A DNA stretch of 64,000 bases from Methanosarcina sp. MSH10X1 (GTDB lineage: Archaea; Halobacteriota; Methanosarcinia; Methanosarcinales; Methanosarcinaceae). The position numbers were made by a program, and so were the translations under genes. Location of the stretch: positions 1 to 64,000 of the forward strand of contig NZ_SCHL01000007.1 of the NCBI RefSeq assembly GCF_004099695.1. Reading direction: 5' to 3'. Of the stretch, positions 1 to 9,412 are shown piece by piece (the stretch's first letter is position 1; every line of letters begins with the position of its first letter). The notes beneath the pieces were generated by a model. That model ran no database searches and was not told the origin of the DNA. It saw only the letters and a list, made by a program, of their open reading frames with translations.

Positions 1-1125
1 ACCTGGCTCACGTTTCCGCAGTCGGCACTATAAAATGCTATATAGTTGTCACCTTCACTGCGGGCTTTTATCAGGAAACCGGTATTTGCATATTTGCCGC
101 TGACATACTCTTTTACAAGGTCAGTTACATTTAGCTCACAGTACTTGTTATCTGGCAGGCTATTTGCCTTCAGGGTTAACGTGGCGTATGGAGTACTGCC
201 ATGAAGTACGCCATTCCTGTCATACCAGTCTCCCCCTGCATTGTTCCAGGCAATGCCTTTATCCTTTTTGTTCCAGCTTACATGATTCGGGTTCCAGGCT
301 ACAGGCCGATAGACTTCGATAATAGTATCTGCCTGACGTGTGCTTAAGGGATAATACCAGAAGAGGGAAAGAGTCGCATTGTTCACCTGAGTAGCACTGG
401 TATATCCAGTTAAATTAAATGAAATAACATTCCTGTACTTTCCAACGTTACTCATTCCTCCAACATCGAGAAACAGGTCATTCGAAAAGATACTCTCAGG
501 AGAAGCTTCACGCAGGCGGTTATCTTTTGCGCCAGTAATAGTCGCGTTTGCAGTTATCCTCTTCGTAATATTGAGTTCTGGAACCTGGCTCACGTTTCCG
601 CAGTCGGCACTATAAAATGCTATATAGTTGTCACCTTCACTGCGGGCTTTTATCAGGAAACCGGTATTTGCATATTTGCCGCTGACATATTCTTTTACAA
701 GGTCAGTTACATTTAGCTTACAGTACTTGTTATCTGGCAGGCTATTTGCTTTCAGGGTTAACGTGGCGTATGGAGTACTGCCATGAAGTACGCCATTCCT
801 GTCATACCAGTCTCCCCCTGCATTGTTCCAGGCAATGCCTTTATCCTTTTTGTTCCAGCTTACATGATCCGGGTTCCAGGCTACAGGCCGATAGACTTCG
901 ATAATAGTATCATTTGGCCGTGAACTGGGAGGATAATACCAGAAAAGGGAAAGAGTTGCGTTGTTGATCTCATTAGTACTGGTGTATTCGCTTATGTTAA
1001 ACCATATAAGGTCCCTGTATCTGCCAACACCGCTCATTCCTCCAACGTCGAGAAACAGGTCATTCGAAAAGATACTCTCAGGAGAAGCTTCACGCAGGCG
1101 ATTGTCGTATATTTCTCCAGAGGGA
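1..1125 (-). repeat. Tandem 582-bp repeat inside the disaggregatase-related gene
   Basis: The segment starting acctggctcacgtttccgca at position 1 recurs at 583, an exact 582-bp (194-codon) period. The two copies are almost identical at the DNA level, including silent positions, through most of their length. The frame is preserved, so each copy encodes one complete disaggregatase-related repeat. More copies may lie beyond the left edge. Confidence 0.92.
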
Positions 1126-2882
1126 GAGGTAACTTTTTCTACACTTATTACCGCAACCTCAGAATCGCCGAGTAGCCCATCGCTCACCTCGAAAGATACA
1201 GTGTAGAGTCCTTCCTGCCCGTTTTCAGGCGTCCAGCTAAAGAATCCGGTCTCATCAAAGCTTGCGCCTGCAGGAAGGTTTGAAGCGGAGTATGTAAGGC
1301 TGTCGCTATCTGCGTCAGAAGCTTTTACCAGGATATTCAGGTTCTCTCCTGCCCTAACCGAAATTTCAGGAACAGGATCCATCACAGGAGGATGATTTTC
1401 AAGGATTTTTGTAGAAGCATAGATTGTGTTTCCGTATCTTCCGATGTTGATTCTGTTCCCGTTATCCTCCGGCTCCTTTGAATAGTCAGAATTCGGATAG
1501 CCGGCATCAATGCAGGGTGAACTTACAAGATCTTTTACCCAGGTCTCTCCATTCCACCTTCGACCTGCCGATTTAAGGTGGTAATCTTGATTTTTCCGAT
1601 TTGCAAAAAGAGGGTCTGCATAGATATCGGTTGTCGATATGCAATTTTTATAGTTACCTGCTGAGTTATTATGAAGGCAATTATTTTCCAGCACAAAGGT
1701 ATGTGTCCCAGACAGATAATTAATTACTCCGTATCCTGTTCCGCTGGGGTCCGTTGTACGCGGCCTGGTATTTAGAATTATGTTATTACGGACGATTGTT
1801 GTATACCCGTCACCTGCTGGTGCATAGGTTAAGGAACCGCCATTAGTATTCATGTGGACGATTGCAGAGTGATTTATGCCATCGAATACGTTATTTTCAA
1901 TGAGGGTATCTTCGAATCTATTAGTTACAATGCCCCCTACCCAGGTAATGCTAGGATTAGTGCCTGTGTTATAGAAAATATTATGATGAATATGGACATT
2001 TTTCCCCTGATCCCTGGTATCAGGAGAGGAATCATAGCTGAAAAGCCAGATACCGGGCCCATATGTGTTAGTGATAGTATTATTGAAGACCTCCAGATCA
2101 TCCATAATACCTGCAGACTTCTCTATCTCAATCCCAGGCCCGCCTGCGCTCCAGTGATAGAAGGAATCGATTACATTATCATGGAACTTTACATGGTTCG
2201 AGTTCCAGACCCTGAGAGCACTGTTAGTCCTGCACGTTATTACATTATTCAAGGCTTCTATATTCTGGCATTCGATTGCAAACATACCATCGTGCCCGAG
2301 CTTATAGACCGTATTGTTGTAAAAACGAATGTTTTCGCTATATTTTATCCTTAACCCATCACCGTGCCCGTCGTGCATATACATATCGCATACAGTTATG
2401 TTCTTGCAGTAAATCAAATAGATTACATTGTAATACCCTTTACCTTTAGCAACTTTAGAATTTCCGTCATGGTTTACATTAACTTCGAACCCTCTTACTA
2501 CAATGTTATTATTTCCGGCATTGTTCATCTGCTGGATCAGTGGTTTCATTGTAGGCCAGTCTGCATTATTTACCAGTTTTATCACAGCGGTCGAATCCCC
2601 TTCAAGAATAGTATTGCTGCCGATTAAGAGAGTATCGTCAATAACATACGTAAAAGGTCCTTTGAGATGGACAGTAGTATATTCAGGGTTATCTGCCACG
2701 AATTTTAGTGCCTGATTTATCTGCACGTGGTCGTCTGTCCCATCGCAATTGAAATCCCCACTCCCGTCTCCTGCAACATAAACTATTGGTGCTGTGCTTC
2801 TGCATGAAGCAGTCGGCATACTTGCAAAAATGAGAAAACCTACCAGGAAAAGAATTATGAATTCTCGTTTTATTCTCGACAT
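1..2882 (-). CDS. Disaggregatase-related secreted beta-helix protein (3' end outside window)
   Basis: The reading frame is open from ATG at 2882 to the left edge, about 960 codons without a stop, so the C-terminus lies outside the window. Residues 1-28 are a signal peptide (hydrophobic core then PTASCRS). Residues ~30-510 are a right-handed parallel beta-helix with many short N-rich rungs, followed by a putative Ig/cadherin-like domain (LPAGASFDETGFFSWTPENG) at ~515-585. From ~589 come 194-residue repeats opening DNRLREASPESIFSNDLFLD, which match the disaggregatase-related repeat family of Methanosarcina. In that genus disaggregatase splits cell aggregates by acting on the matrix polysaccharide. 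A matrix-degrading or matrix-binding surface role is inferred here. The N-terminal ~585 residues are closely similar to the next gene, 3825-6116. Catalytic residues cannot be assigned by eye. Confidence 0.88.
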   Translation of the reverse strand, partial: MSRIKREFIILFLVGFLIFASMPTASCRSTAPIVYVAGDGSGDFNCDGTDDHVQINQALKFVADNPEYTTVHLKGPFTYVIDDTLLIGSNTILEGDSTAVIKLVNNADWPTMKPLIQQMNNAGNNNIVVRGFEVNVNHDGNSKVAKGKGYYNVIYLIYCKNITVCDMYMHDGHGDGLRIKYSENIRFYNNTVYKLGHDGMFAIECQNIEALNNVITCRTNSALRVWNSNHVKFHDNVIDSFYHWSAGGPGIEIEKSAGIMDDLEVFNNTITNTYGPGIWLFSYDSSPDTRDQGKNVHIHHNIFYNTGTNPSITWVGGIVTNRFEDTLIENNVFDGINHSAIVHMNTNGGSLTYAPAGDGYTTIVRNNIILNTRPRTTDPSGTGYGVINYLSGTHTFVLENNCLHNNSAGNYKNCISTTDIYADPLFANRKNQDYHLKSAGRRWNGETWVKDLVSSPCIDAGYPNSDYSKEPEDNGNRINIGRYGNTIYASTKILENHPPVMDPVPEISVRAGENLNILVKASDADSDSLTYSASNLPAGASFDETGFFSWTPENGQEGLYTVSFEVSDGLLGDSEVAVISVEKVTSPSGEIYDNRLREASPESIFSNDLFLDVGGMSGVGRYRDLIWFNISEYTSTNEINNATLSLFWYYPPSSRPNDTIIEVYRPVAWNPDHVSWNKKDKGIAWNNAGGDWYDRNGVLHGSTPYATLTLKANSLPDNKYCKLNVTDLVKEYVSGKYANTGFLIKARSEGDNYIAFYSADCGNVSQVPELNITKRITANATITGAKDNRLREASPESIFSNDLFLDVGGMSNVGKYRNVISFNLTGYTSATQVNNATLSLFWYYPLSTRQADTIIEVYRPVAWNPNHVSWNKKDKGIAWNNAGGDWYDRNGVLHGSTPYATLTLKANSLPDNKYCELNVTDLVKEYVSGKYANTGFLIKARSEGDNYIAFYSADCGNVSQ

Positions 2883-3020
2883 TACCTGAAGTTGATCAAG
2901 AATAAATGCATTGCAAGCGTCGTTATAGATATGTTTAGATAGTACCGTAAAGAACCCCCCGCGAAATTTTTTACTGTTTGTCAAAAATCCAATCAAAATT
3001 ATTAGCCTGTTTCCGACATA

Positions 3021-3245
3021 TTGGACAAGATTTTCCAAATAGTATCCACTCTCCGAGACTCAAGGCTATAGAAATTTTGGAAACTATTCATAGCAAAAAG
3101 CTACCGAATCCAATCAATGTTTAATAATAAAGGATTCAGAATAAGTGTCCGATTTTACAGGCCAATTCCTCCAATTCACATGAGTCCCCCCTTAAAGACT
3201 GTGTGAATAAATCGGCGTTCCATTGTGTAATTAAATTTCTATAGT
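3021..3245 (-). promoter_or_regulatory. Conserved upstream block of the first beta-helix gene (copy 1)
   Basis: This block lies ~140 bp upstream of the ATG at 2882 and aligns with 6241-6466 upstream of the paralogue. Shared stretches include ttggacaa, tagtat(c/t)cact, ccgaga(c/t)tca, caattcacat(g/t)agt(t/c)ccccc and taattaaatttctatagt. Read on the minus strand, the last gives an A/T-rich box (AAATTTAATTA) that could be the TATA element, which would make the transcript leader long. The function is inferred from conservation only. Confidence 0.5.
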
Positions 3246-3824
3246 ATCTAATGTAATTTAGAACATTCTGTTATAAAGCTTTTGCGTAACTTTTTAAATT
3301 ATTATTGAATAATTAGATATTAGGAAGAATCAATAAATAACCAATAAATGAGTTGAACGAGAAAAGACGGATTAAAAGCTGATTCGTTTAATTTATGGAA
3401 AAAAATAGGTCCTCCGAAGTAGAATCCCGGATTTCAACTCCCAGTAACAGTTGTGTTTCATTTCAGTAAAAAATGAGATTTCAGTATTATCAATAGTATA
3501 AATGGATACTTTCACAACAAGACAATTTCAAAAAGTGACTCTTATTCAAAACTAAAGTATAAATTAAGGTTCCATAAAAGGATAGGAAAAAACCAGAGAA
3601 AGGAGTGTCAAAAATGGAAATATTATGGAAGTAAGTTTTACCTGTGTGCAGCACAGTATTCATAAGAATACTGTCAATTATATCACTCAAGGACCTTACA
3701 ATTCCATCCTGGTTAGATTCTTAATATATTCCGGTCTTTTCCGAAGTTTTTTGATTTGTCTTAAACTAATTTACCACAGAATACATGATTTTATCAATTC
3801 TCGTAAAACTACCGAATAGATTGC
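3246..3824. other. Gene-free A/T-rich spacer
   Basis: No ORF with family resemblance or a plausible ribosome binding site is visible on either strand. The short ORFs here (3490-3690 minus, 3625-3819 plus) overlap each other and have no coding character. The spacer separates the 3' end of the gene ending at 3825 from the upstream block of the gene starting at 2882. Confidence 0.6.
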
Positions 3825-6116
3825 TCATTCCTCCGGTACAAGTGATAAATTACTTAAATTAAATCCCTCAGGCGGAATTCCGTAAAGGTAGCTGTCATAA
3901 ATTGTGCTGGAAAGGTTTAAAGGAATCTCCTCTTCGGTTATTCCGTCTCCAATTGCGCTTTCTTCATTTAAATCTTCTTCATTTAAATCTTCTTCATTTA
4001 AATCTTCCCCAATTAAATCTTCTTCATTTAAATCCTCTTCATTTAAATCTCCTTCATTTAAATCCTCTTGATAAAAGTCTTCTTCATTTAAATCTTCTTC
4101 ATTTAAATCCTCTTGATAAAAGTCTTCTTCATTTAAATCTTCTTCAGTTATTTCGCCCTCACTTGTATATTCTTCAGTTGTTCCGCCCTTATCTGCGTCT
4201 TCTTCAGTTATGCTTTTTACACTTATCACTGCGACCTCAGAATCGCCGAGCAGCCCATCGCTCACCTCGAAAGATACAGTGTAGAATCCTTCCTGCCCGT
4301 TTTCAGGCGTCCAGCTAAAGAATCCGGTCTCATCAAAGCTTGCGCCTGCAGGAAGGTTTGAAGCGGAATATATAAGGCTGTCACTATTTACGTCAGAAGT
4401 TTTCACTGTAAAGTTCAAATTTTCTCCGATCTTAACCACAGTTTCCGGAATAAATTCGATAATCAGACTCTGTTCAGTATCAACAGAAAGATCTGTTTCC
4501 GAATATGTGGAATTACCCTCATCCGTCTCGAAGACTTCTGTTGTGGAGTTCAGATCTTCTCCAGACTCATTAGTAGCCTCGGAGGTTAATTCCGTTAACG
4601 GCAACTGTACGGTCTTTACTCGTGAAATCGGTGAGAGAGACGCATATATAGTATTTCCGTACCTTCCTATATTGATTTTATTTCCATTATTCTCAGGCTC
4701 TTTTGAATAGTCCGAAGAGGCATATCCGGCATCAATACAGGGAGAAGTCGCTTTGTCCTTTACCCATTTTTTCCCATTCCAGTGGCCTGAGACCGATTGG
4801 AGATGATAATCGTGTTTCTTTTGGTCCACAAACAGAGGATTTACATAGATATCAGATTTCGATGTACATCCTTTATAATTGCCTCCTGCATTATTGTAAA
4901 AGCAGTTATTGTCCAGTATAAATTTGTGATTTTTAGTGAGATAACTGACAACCCCGTACCCTGTTCCACTCGGACTCTTTATACGTTGCCGGGTGTTCGC
5001 AATTATATTATTTCGAACAATAGTAGTGTATCCGGGATTTGATGAATAACTTGGAGAATAACCTTCCGGATACATGTGAACAATAGCAGCATGGTATGAG
5101 CCGTCAAATACGTTATTTTCGATTAAAGTGTCATGGAATCCGCTAGTTACAATGCCACCTGTCCAGGTAATCCCAGTATTGGTGCCTGCATTGTAGAAGG
5201 TATTGTGGTGGATACGGACATTTTTCCCCTTTTCTTTAGTAGCAGAAGAAGTATCATAGTTAAAAAGCCAGATTCCAGGTCCATAAGTATCATGCAATGT
5301 GTTACTGTAGATTTCGATACTATCCATAATACCTGCAGATTTTTCGATCAGAATACCAGGCCCGCCTGTACACCTGTAGTATAAAGAATCGATTGCATTA
5401 TCGTGAATTTTTACTTTATTAGAATTCCATGCTCTAATTCCACTATTAGTCCTGCAGACTATATTATTATTCCAGATTTCTACATTCTTGCATTCACTTA
5501 CGAAAAGGCCATCGTGTCCGAGTTTGGAGATTTTATTATTATAAAGCTGAATATTCTCACCGTACTTTATCCTCACTCCATCTCCATGTCCATCGTGCAT
5601 ATACATATTGTATACTTTTATGTTTTTACAGTGGGTGAAGTACATCACATTGTAGTAACCCTTACCTTTAGCAACTTTAGAATTTCCGTCGTGGTTTACA
5701 TTAACCTCAAACCCTCTTACTACAATGTTATTATTTCCGGCATTGTTCATCTGCTGGATTAATGGTTTCATTGAAGACCAGCCTGCGTTATTTGCCAGTT
5801 TTATCACAGCAGTTGAATCCCCTTCAAGAATGGTATTGCTGCCGATCAAAATAGTATCATCAATAACATATGTAAAAGGCCCTTTAAGGTGAACAGTTGT
5901 ATATTTAGAGTTACCTGCCACAAATTTCAGTGCCTGGTTTATCTGCACATGATCATCTTTACCATCGCATTTGAAATCTCCACTTCCATCTCCTGCAACA
6001 TAAACAATTGGTGGGGCGCTTCTGCATGAAGCAGTCGGTGCGCTTGCAAAGATAAGGCAACCCACCAGGAGAAAAATCCCTAATCTTTTTATTAACATAT
6101 CTATCACCCAAGACAA
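3825..6116 (-). CDS. Secreted beta-helix protein with acidic repeat tail, paralogue of the disaggregatase-related protein
   Basis: 763 residues. The start is ATG at 6116, followed by a signal peptide (basic MLIKR, hydrophobic core, then APTASCRS). Residues ~30-510 are a parallel beta-helix with N-rich rungs, close in sequence to the gene at 1-2882. Residues ~570-655 are the same Ig/cadherin-like domain (LPAGASFDETGFFSWTPENG). The disaggregatase-related repeats are absent. In their place is an acidic tail built of five-residue NEEDL-type units (~665-735), ending in a short hydrophobic-polar segment (YDSYLYGIPPEGFNLSNLSL) with no clear transmembrane anchor. It is probably secreted and attached to, or acting on, surface polysaccharide. 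The sequence shows a paralogue with a swapped C-terminus; the acidic tail may bind cations or neighbouring chains (inference). Confidence 0.85.
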   Translation of the reverse strand: MSWVIDMLIKRLGIFLLVGCLIFASAPTASCRSAPPIVYVAGDGSGDFKCDGKDDHVQINQALKFVAGNSKYTTVHLKGPFTYVIDDTILIGSNTILEGDSTAVIKLANNAGWSSMKPLIQQMNNAGNNNIVVRGFEVNVNHDGNSKVAKGKGYYNVMYFTHCKNIKVYNMYMHDGHGDGVRIKYGENIQLYNNKISKLGHDGLFVSECKNVEIWNNNIVCRTNSGIRAWNSNKVKIHDNAIDSLYYRCTGGPGILIEKSAGIMDSIEIYSNTLHDTYGPGIWLFNYDTSSATKEKGKNVRIHHNTFYNAGTNTGITWTGGIVTSGFHDTLIENNVFDGSYHAAIVHMYPEGYSPSYSSNPGYTTIVRNNIIANTRQRIKSPSGTGYGVVSYLTKNHKFILDNNCFYNNAGGNYKGCTSKSDIYVNPLFVDQKKHDYHLQSVSGHWNGKKWVKDKATSPCIDAGYASSDYSKEPENNGNKINIGRYGNTIYASLSPISRVKTVQLPLTELTSEATNESGEDLNSTTEVFETDEGNSTYSETDLSVDTEQSLIIEFIPETVVKIGENLNFTVKTSDVNSDSLIYSASNLPAGASFDETGFFSWTPENGQEGFYTVSFEVSDGLLGDSEVAVISVKSITEEDADKGGTTEEYTSEGEITEEDLNEEDFYQEDLNEEDLNEEDFYQEDLNEGDLNEEDLNEEDLIGEDLNEEDLNEEDLNEESAIGDGITEEEIPLNLSSTIYDSYLYGIPPEGFNLSNLSLVPEE
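3958..4146 (-). repeat. 15-bp tandem repeats encoding NEEDL units
   Basis: On the plus strand the unit tcttcatttaaatct recurs with a 15-bp period, with variants aatcctcttgataaaagtct and cccaattaaatct. On the coding strand this gives NEEDL, QEDL and NEGDL pentapeptides in frame. The periodicity also produces a spurious HLNLLHLNL-rich ORF on the plus strand (3902-4318). Such a tract should vary in length between strains. Confidence 0.85.
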
Positions 6117-6240
6117 CTATGAAAAATTAATTAAGATTTTGTTGAAGTAAGAGTTAGACAGGGAAGTGACCCCGTGTTCATAGAATTTAAGATTGTTAGC
6201 TTAATAGCTTAGCAAAATTTTTTCCATGTTTTCCTGAATT
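6117..6240. other. Leader between conserved upstream block and the start at 6116
   Basis: About 125 bp with little resemblance to the corresponding ~140 bp upstream of the paralogue at 2882, although the blocks beyond are conserved. No ORF is seen. Confidence 0.4.
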
Positions 6241-6466
6241 TTGGACAAATATCCAGATAGTATTCACTATCCGAGATTCAGGACTATAGAAAATTTCTGG
6301 AGAATATATTCATAACAAAAGTCATTGAATCCAAAAAGATCCAATAACAGGTGATTGCGAATAAATCTCTGTCTTTTTCAGGCTAATTCCCCAATTCACA
6401 TTAGTTCCCCCCATGAAAACATTGCGAAAAGATTTGGAAGTGAGCCTCTAATTAAATTTCTATAGT
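6241..6466 (-). promoter_or_regulatory. Conserved upstream block of the second beta-helix gene (copy 2)
   Basis: This is the counterpart of 3021-3245, in the same orientation and at the same distance from its gene. It shares the ttggacaaa, attcact.tccgagattca, caattcacattagttcccccc and taattaaatttctatagt stretches. Spacing between conserved islands is maintained although the immediate leader differs. It may be a promoter plus leader element co-regulating both surface proteins, or simply a trace of recent duplication. The remaining sequence to 6636 is A/T-rich with no gene. Confidence 0.5.
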
Positions 6467-6636
6467 TATTACTATAATTAGATCATTGGGTTATAAAAAT
6501 ATGTATGTGATGCCCACAAATTTTTTACAAAGTTTTCAAAAATGTAAGATATCATAATAAAGTAAAAGTTGGACATCTACCTGTGAGAAGGAAATTCTTC
6601 CAGAAATAAGGTCAGATACACTGAATAAGAGTAAGA

Positions 6637-7821
6637 TTAGATTATATCTTTGCATATCTCCAGGATCTTTCTTGAAACCCCGTCCCAGCTGTGATTCTCA
6701 ACAACATATCTGCGGCCTTTCTTTCCCATAGAGTCCCGGATTTCTTTATTGGAAAGTAATCTTACTATAGCAGCAGCTAGTTCCTCAGGATCCTCGGGAG
6801 CCACAGATATTCCACCACCTGACGATTCGATCAGGTCTTGTACTCCTGGAATACTGCTTGCCACAATCGGCTTCCCGCATGCAAGATATTCATATGTTTT
6901 CAAGGCCGAGAGCCCTATTTTTGAGTTCCTTTCCTTGATGAAAGGAGCGGCACAGACATCAGCAGCGCTTATGTAGAAAGGAACCTGTTCGTATGGGATT
7001 CTCCCGGTAAAAGTAAATTTATCCGAAATTCCCAGGTCGGAAGCTGTTTCGAGTAGTCTATCCTTCATAACTCCATCCCCAATGATGAGGAAGTGAGCAT
7101 CAGGACACTTATCCAGAATTAAAGGAGAAGCTTGAATCAAGAACTCAACTCCCTGCCAGGCTGCAAGGTGCCCGACAAAGCATACATATTTTTTTGAACT
7201 TTCGAGCCTCAGTTCGGTCCTCATTTTTTCCGGGTCCAACGGCTTGAATACATCGGTATTTGCCCCATTGTTGATAACATGGATTTTATTCTCAGGAACC
7301 GAATATAATCTCACAAGTTCATCCTTGAGCTTATCCGTGACAGAAACAATTCTGTCGCAGTGCCTGTAATTGAACTTCTCGGAGCGAAGTGCCAGATAAG
7401 AAAAGACCCTGTATGCAAAAGACTGTGAATTCGGATTGACCTTTAACTCATCGAGAACCAGCCCATTAACCTCTACTATTGAAGGGATTCTTAAAACTTT
7501 ACATAAAATTATGGGAAAGAAAGGAAAAGAGTTCTGGCGAAGATAAAGCACATCAGGCCTGCTCCTTATGCATGAATATAGAAGATAAAAGGAAAGCATG
7601 AATTCATAAGAAGGCTGTACAAGATATTTGTTGTCTATCACAGGCACGTATTTTGTCCCGGTGAGGGTACGATCTACACTCTTCTGTCCGGGAGCAAACA
7701 GCACTATATCAGTATATTTTTTCAAATTCCTCAGAAGCTCAAGAATATGGACATTCGAGCCTGATTTAGTATTAAAGGAGCCGTAATAAACCAGAAAAAT
7801 GCTATTTACTTTTTTAAACAT
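6637..7821 (-). CDS. GT4-family glycosyltransferase
   Basis: 394 residues, two Rossmann-like GT-B domains. The C-terminal half has the GT4 donor-binding signature: VCFVGHLAAWQGVEFLI, LIIGDGVMKDRL, then ADVCAAPF and an E-x7-E-type segment around KTYEYLACGKPIVAS. Family members transfer a sugar from a nucleotide donor to a lipid-linked or polysaccharide acceptor at the cytoplasmic face. Donor and acceptor are not predictable. It is closely related to the glycosyltransferase at 32803-33984, and each copy lies in a neighbourhood with a large polytopic membrane protein. The start ATG at 7821 is followed by a hydrophobic first strand (SIFLVYYGSFN) typical of the family. Confidence 0.9.
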   Translation of the reverse strand: MFKKVNSIFLVYYGSFNTKSGSNVHILELLRNLKKYTDIVLFAPGQKSVDRTLTGTKYVPVIDNKYLVQPSYEFMLSFYLLYSCIRSRPDVLYLRQNSFPFFPIILCKVLRIPSIVEVNGLVLDELKVNPNSQSFAYRVFSYLALRSEKFNYRHCDRIVSVTDKLKDELVRLYSVPENKIHVINNGANTDVFKPLDPEKMRTELRLESSKKYVCFVGHLAAWQGVEFLIQASPLILDKCPDAHFLIIGDGVMKDRLLETASDLGISDKFTFTGRIPYEQVPFYISAADVCAAPFIKERNSKIGLSALKTYEYLACGKPIVASSIPGVQDLIESSGGGISVAPEDPEELAAAIVRLLSNKEIRDSMGKKGRRYVVENHSWDGVSRKILEICKDII

Positions 7822-8025
7822 AATGGTAGCCGGTTACCAGAATAGTAAAAGTAGTTAATTAGTTTATCCCATAACTTTTGATATTATTTTTCAGAGGTTC
7901 AAGCATGGTATTTCAGTATTAACTCGATAACAGGAATTTAATGCATTCTGGAGAGAATTATTTATAGGATTAACTCTCTCCTCTGTCTGCTTTGAGGCAT
8001 CCAGAGCGAAAAAGGGCAAAAGATT

Positions 8026-9231
8026 ATGAAAGTACTGGAAGCATGTCAGGAATTTCCTAACAGGTATTATCCTCAACTTGGGACATTCATAAAACAGAGT
8101 ATCGACTCAATCGCAGACCAGGGCGTAGATATTACGGTAATTTCTCCAAAACCTTTCGTCCTTCCCTTTTCCACATTTCCTTATCATAACTTTTTTAAAC
8201 TACCGCAGATTGAGCATACTGAAAAATATGACCTTCATTATCCACGTTATATATATGCCGTTCCCAAGAAGTATTTTTATCCCGTGACAGGGATTTCATA
8301 CTCCCACTTCGTTTCCGAATATGCAATTAAGAACATAAAGCCAGAGCCAGACCTTATCCACGCGCACTTTTCATACCCTGATGGGTATGGAATGATGAAA
8401 CTTGCAAAGAAATGGAAAGTCCCTCTTGTAATAAGCGCTCTCGGTACAATCGAAAGAAAAGTCGCTTATGAAGGTTCCTATACCTCAAGACAGATTATAG
8501 AGGCAATGAATTCTTCAGACAGGATTCTTTCTGTCAGCGAGGATCTAAAACTCCACATAGTAAATCTGGGAATAGACAAAAATAAAGTTCATGTGGTTCC
8601 AAATGGTGTTGATACAGAAAAATTCAAACCTGCAGGAAAAGCGCATGCGAGAAATCTGTTAAACCTCCCGCAGGATAAGAATATCGTTCTATTTGTTGGA
8701 GCCCTTCGGAAAATAAAAGGTGTGGACTACCTGATTGAGGCTGCAAGGAATTTTGTTAATAGGGATACTGACCTTTTTATGGTAGGCAGGGATGACGGTC
8801 TGAGAAAAAGTCTGGAAAAAAGAGCACGTGAACTTAAGATTGCAGATTTCATTAAATTTACTGGACCTGTGAACCATGAGGATATCCCACTCTGGATCTC
8901 AGCTTCAGATATCCTGGTATTGCCCTCTCTCTCCGAGGGCAGGCCAAACGTAGTGCTTGAAGCTCTTGCCTGTGAAGTCCCCGTAGTAGCAACTAATGTA
9001 GGCGGGATACCTGAACTCATGGTCAATGGAGAGACAGGCTATCTGGTACCTGCAAAAAGTCCTGGAGAATTATCCGGAAAAATAAATAAATTACTTGAGG
9101 ATAGAAACCGGAGAGAAAAAATGGGCAAACTCGGGCGTAAAAGCATAATCCAGAGGGGGCTTACCTGGGAAGCCCATGCGAAAATGACTGTCAATATTTA
9201 CTCAGAGCTTCTGGAGAAGTCTCTGGAATAA
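8026..9231 (+). CDS. GT4-family glycosyltransferase
   Basis: 401 residues. The N-terminus MKVLEACQEFPNRYYPQLG and internal HAHFSYPDGYGMMKL match the acceptor half of GT4 enzymes. The donor half shows VLFVGALRKIKGVDYLIEAA, ISASDILVLPSLSEGRPNVV, and the E-x7-E region in EGRPNVVLEALACEVPVVA. It is divergent from the minus-strand gene ending at 7821, with ~200 bp between starts, so the two could share a bidirectional promoter. It is a single-gene transcript, because the next gene converges on it. The role is probably surface glycan assembly; acceptor and donor are unknown. Confidence 0.9.
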   Translation: MKVLEACQEFPNRYYPQLGTFIKQSIDSIADQGVDITVISPKPFVLPFSTFPYHNFFKLPQIEHTEKYDLHYPRYIYAVPKKYFYPVTGISYSHFVSEYAIKNIKPEPDLIHAHFSYPDGYGMMKLAKKWKVPLVISALGTIERKVAYEGSYTSRQIIEAMNSSDRILSVSEDLKLHIVNLGIDKNKVHVVPNGVDTEKFKPAGKAHARNLLNLPQDKNIVLFVGALRKIKGVDYLIEAARNFVNRDTDLFMVGRDDGLRKSLEKRARELKIADFIKFTGPVNHEDIPLWISASDILVLPSLSEGRPNVVLEALACEVPVVATNVGGIPELMVNGETGYLVPAKSPGELSGKINKLLEDRNRREKMGKLGRKSIIQRGLTWEAHAKMTVNIYSELLEKSLE

Positions 9232-9412
9232 GCCCGAAACTTTCCAGCTTACTTTTTTGATTCCCGAGCCCACAGAAATTATAAACTCTGAAATCTGCAG
9301 AATAGCACGTCAAAATCTGCAAAAGCTCTATTCCTGTACTGGTGCCTGCTACAACATTTTATCCTGTAAACGAACACAGGCCCGAAACAAGAAGGCCGCT
9401 TTGAACATAGTT

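Noticed and set aside
3958-4146. Possible CRISPR array
   Set aside because: The regular 15-bp units are in-frame coding repeats without spacers of variable sequence.
3902-4318. 138-codon HLNL-rich plus-strand ORF
   Set aside because: Antisense shadow of the NEEDL-coding repeats of the surface protein gene.
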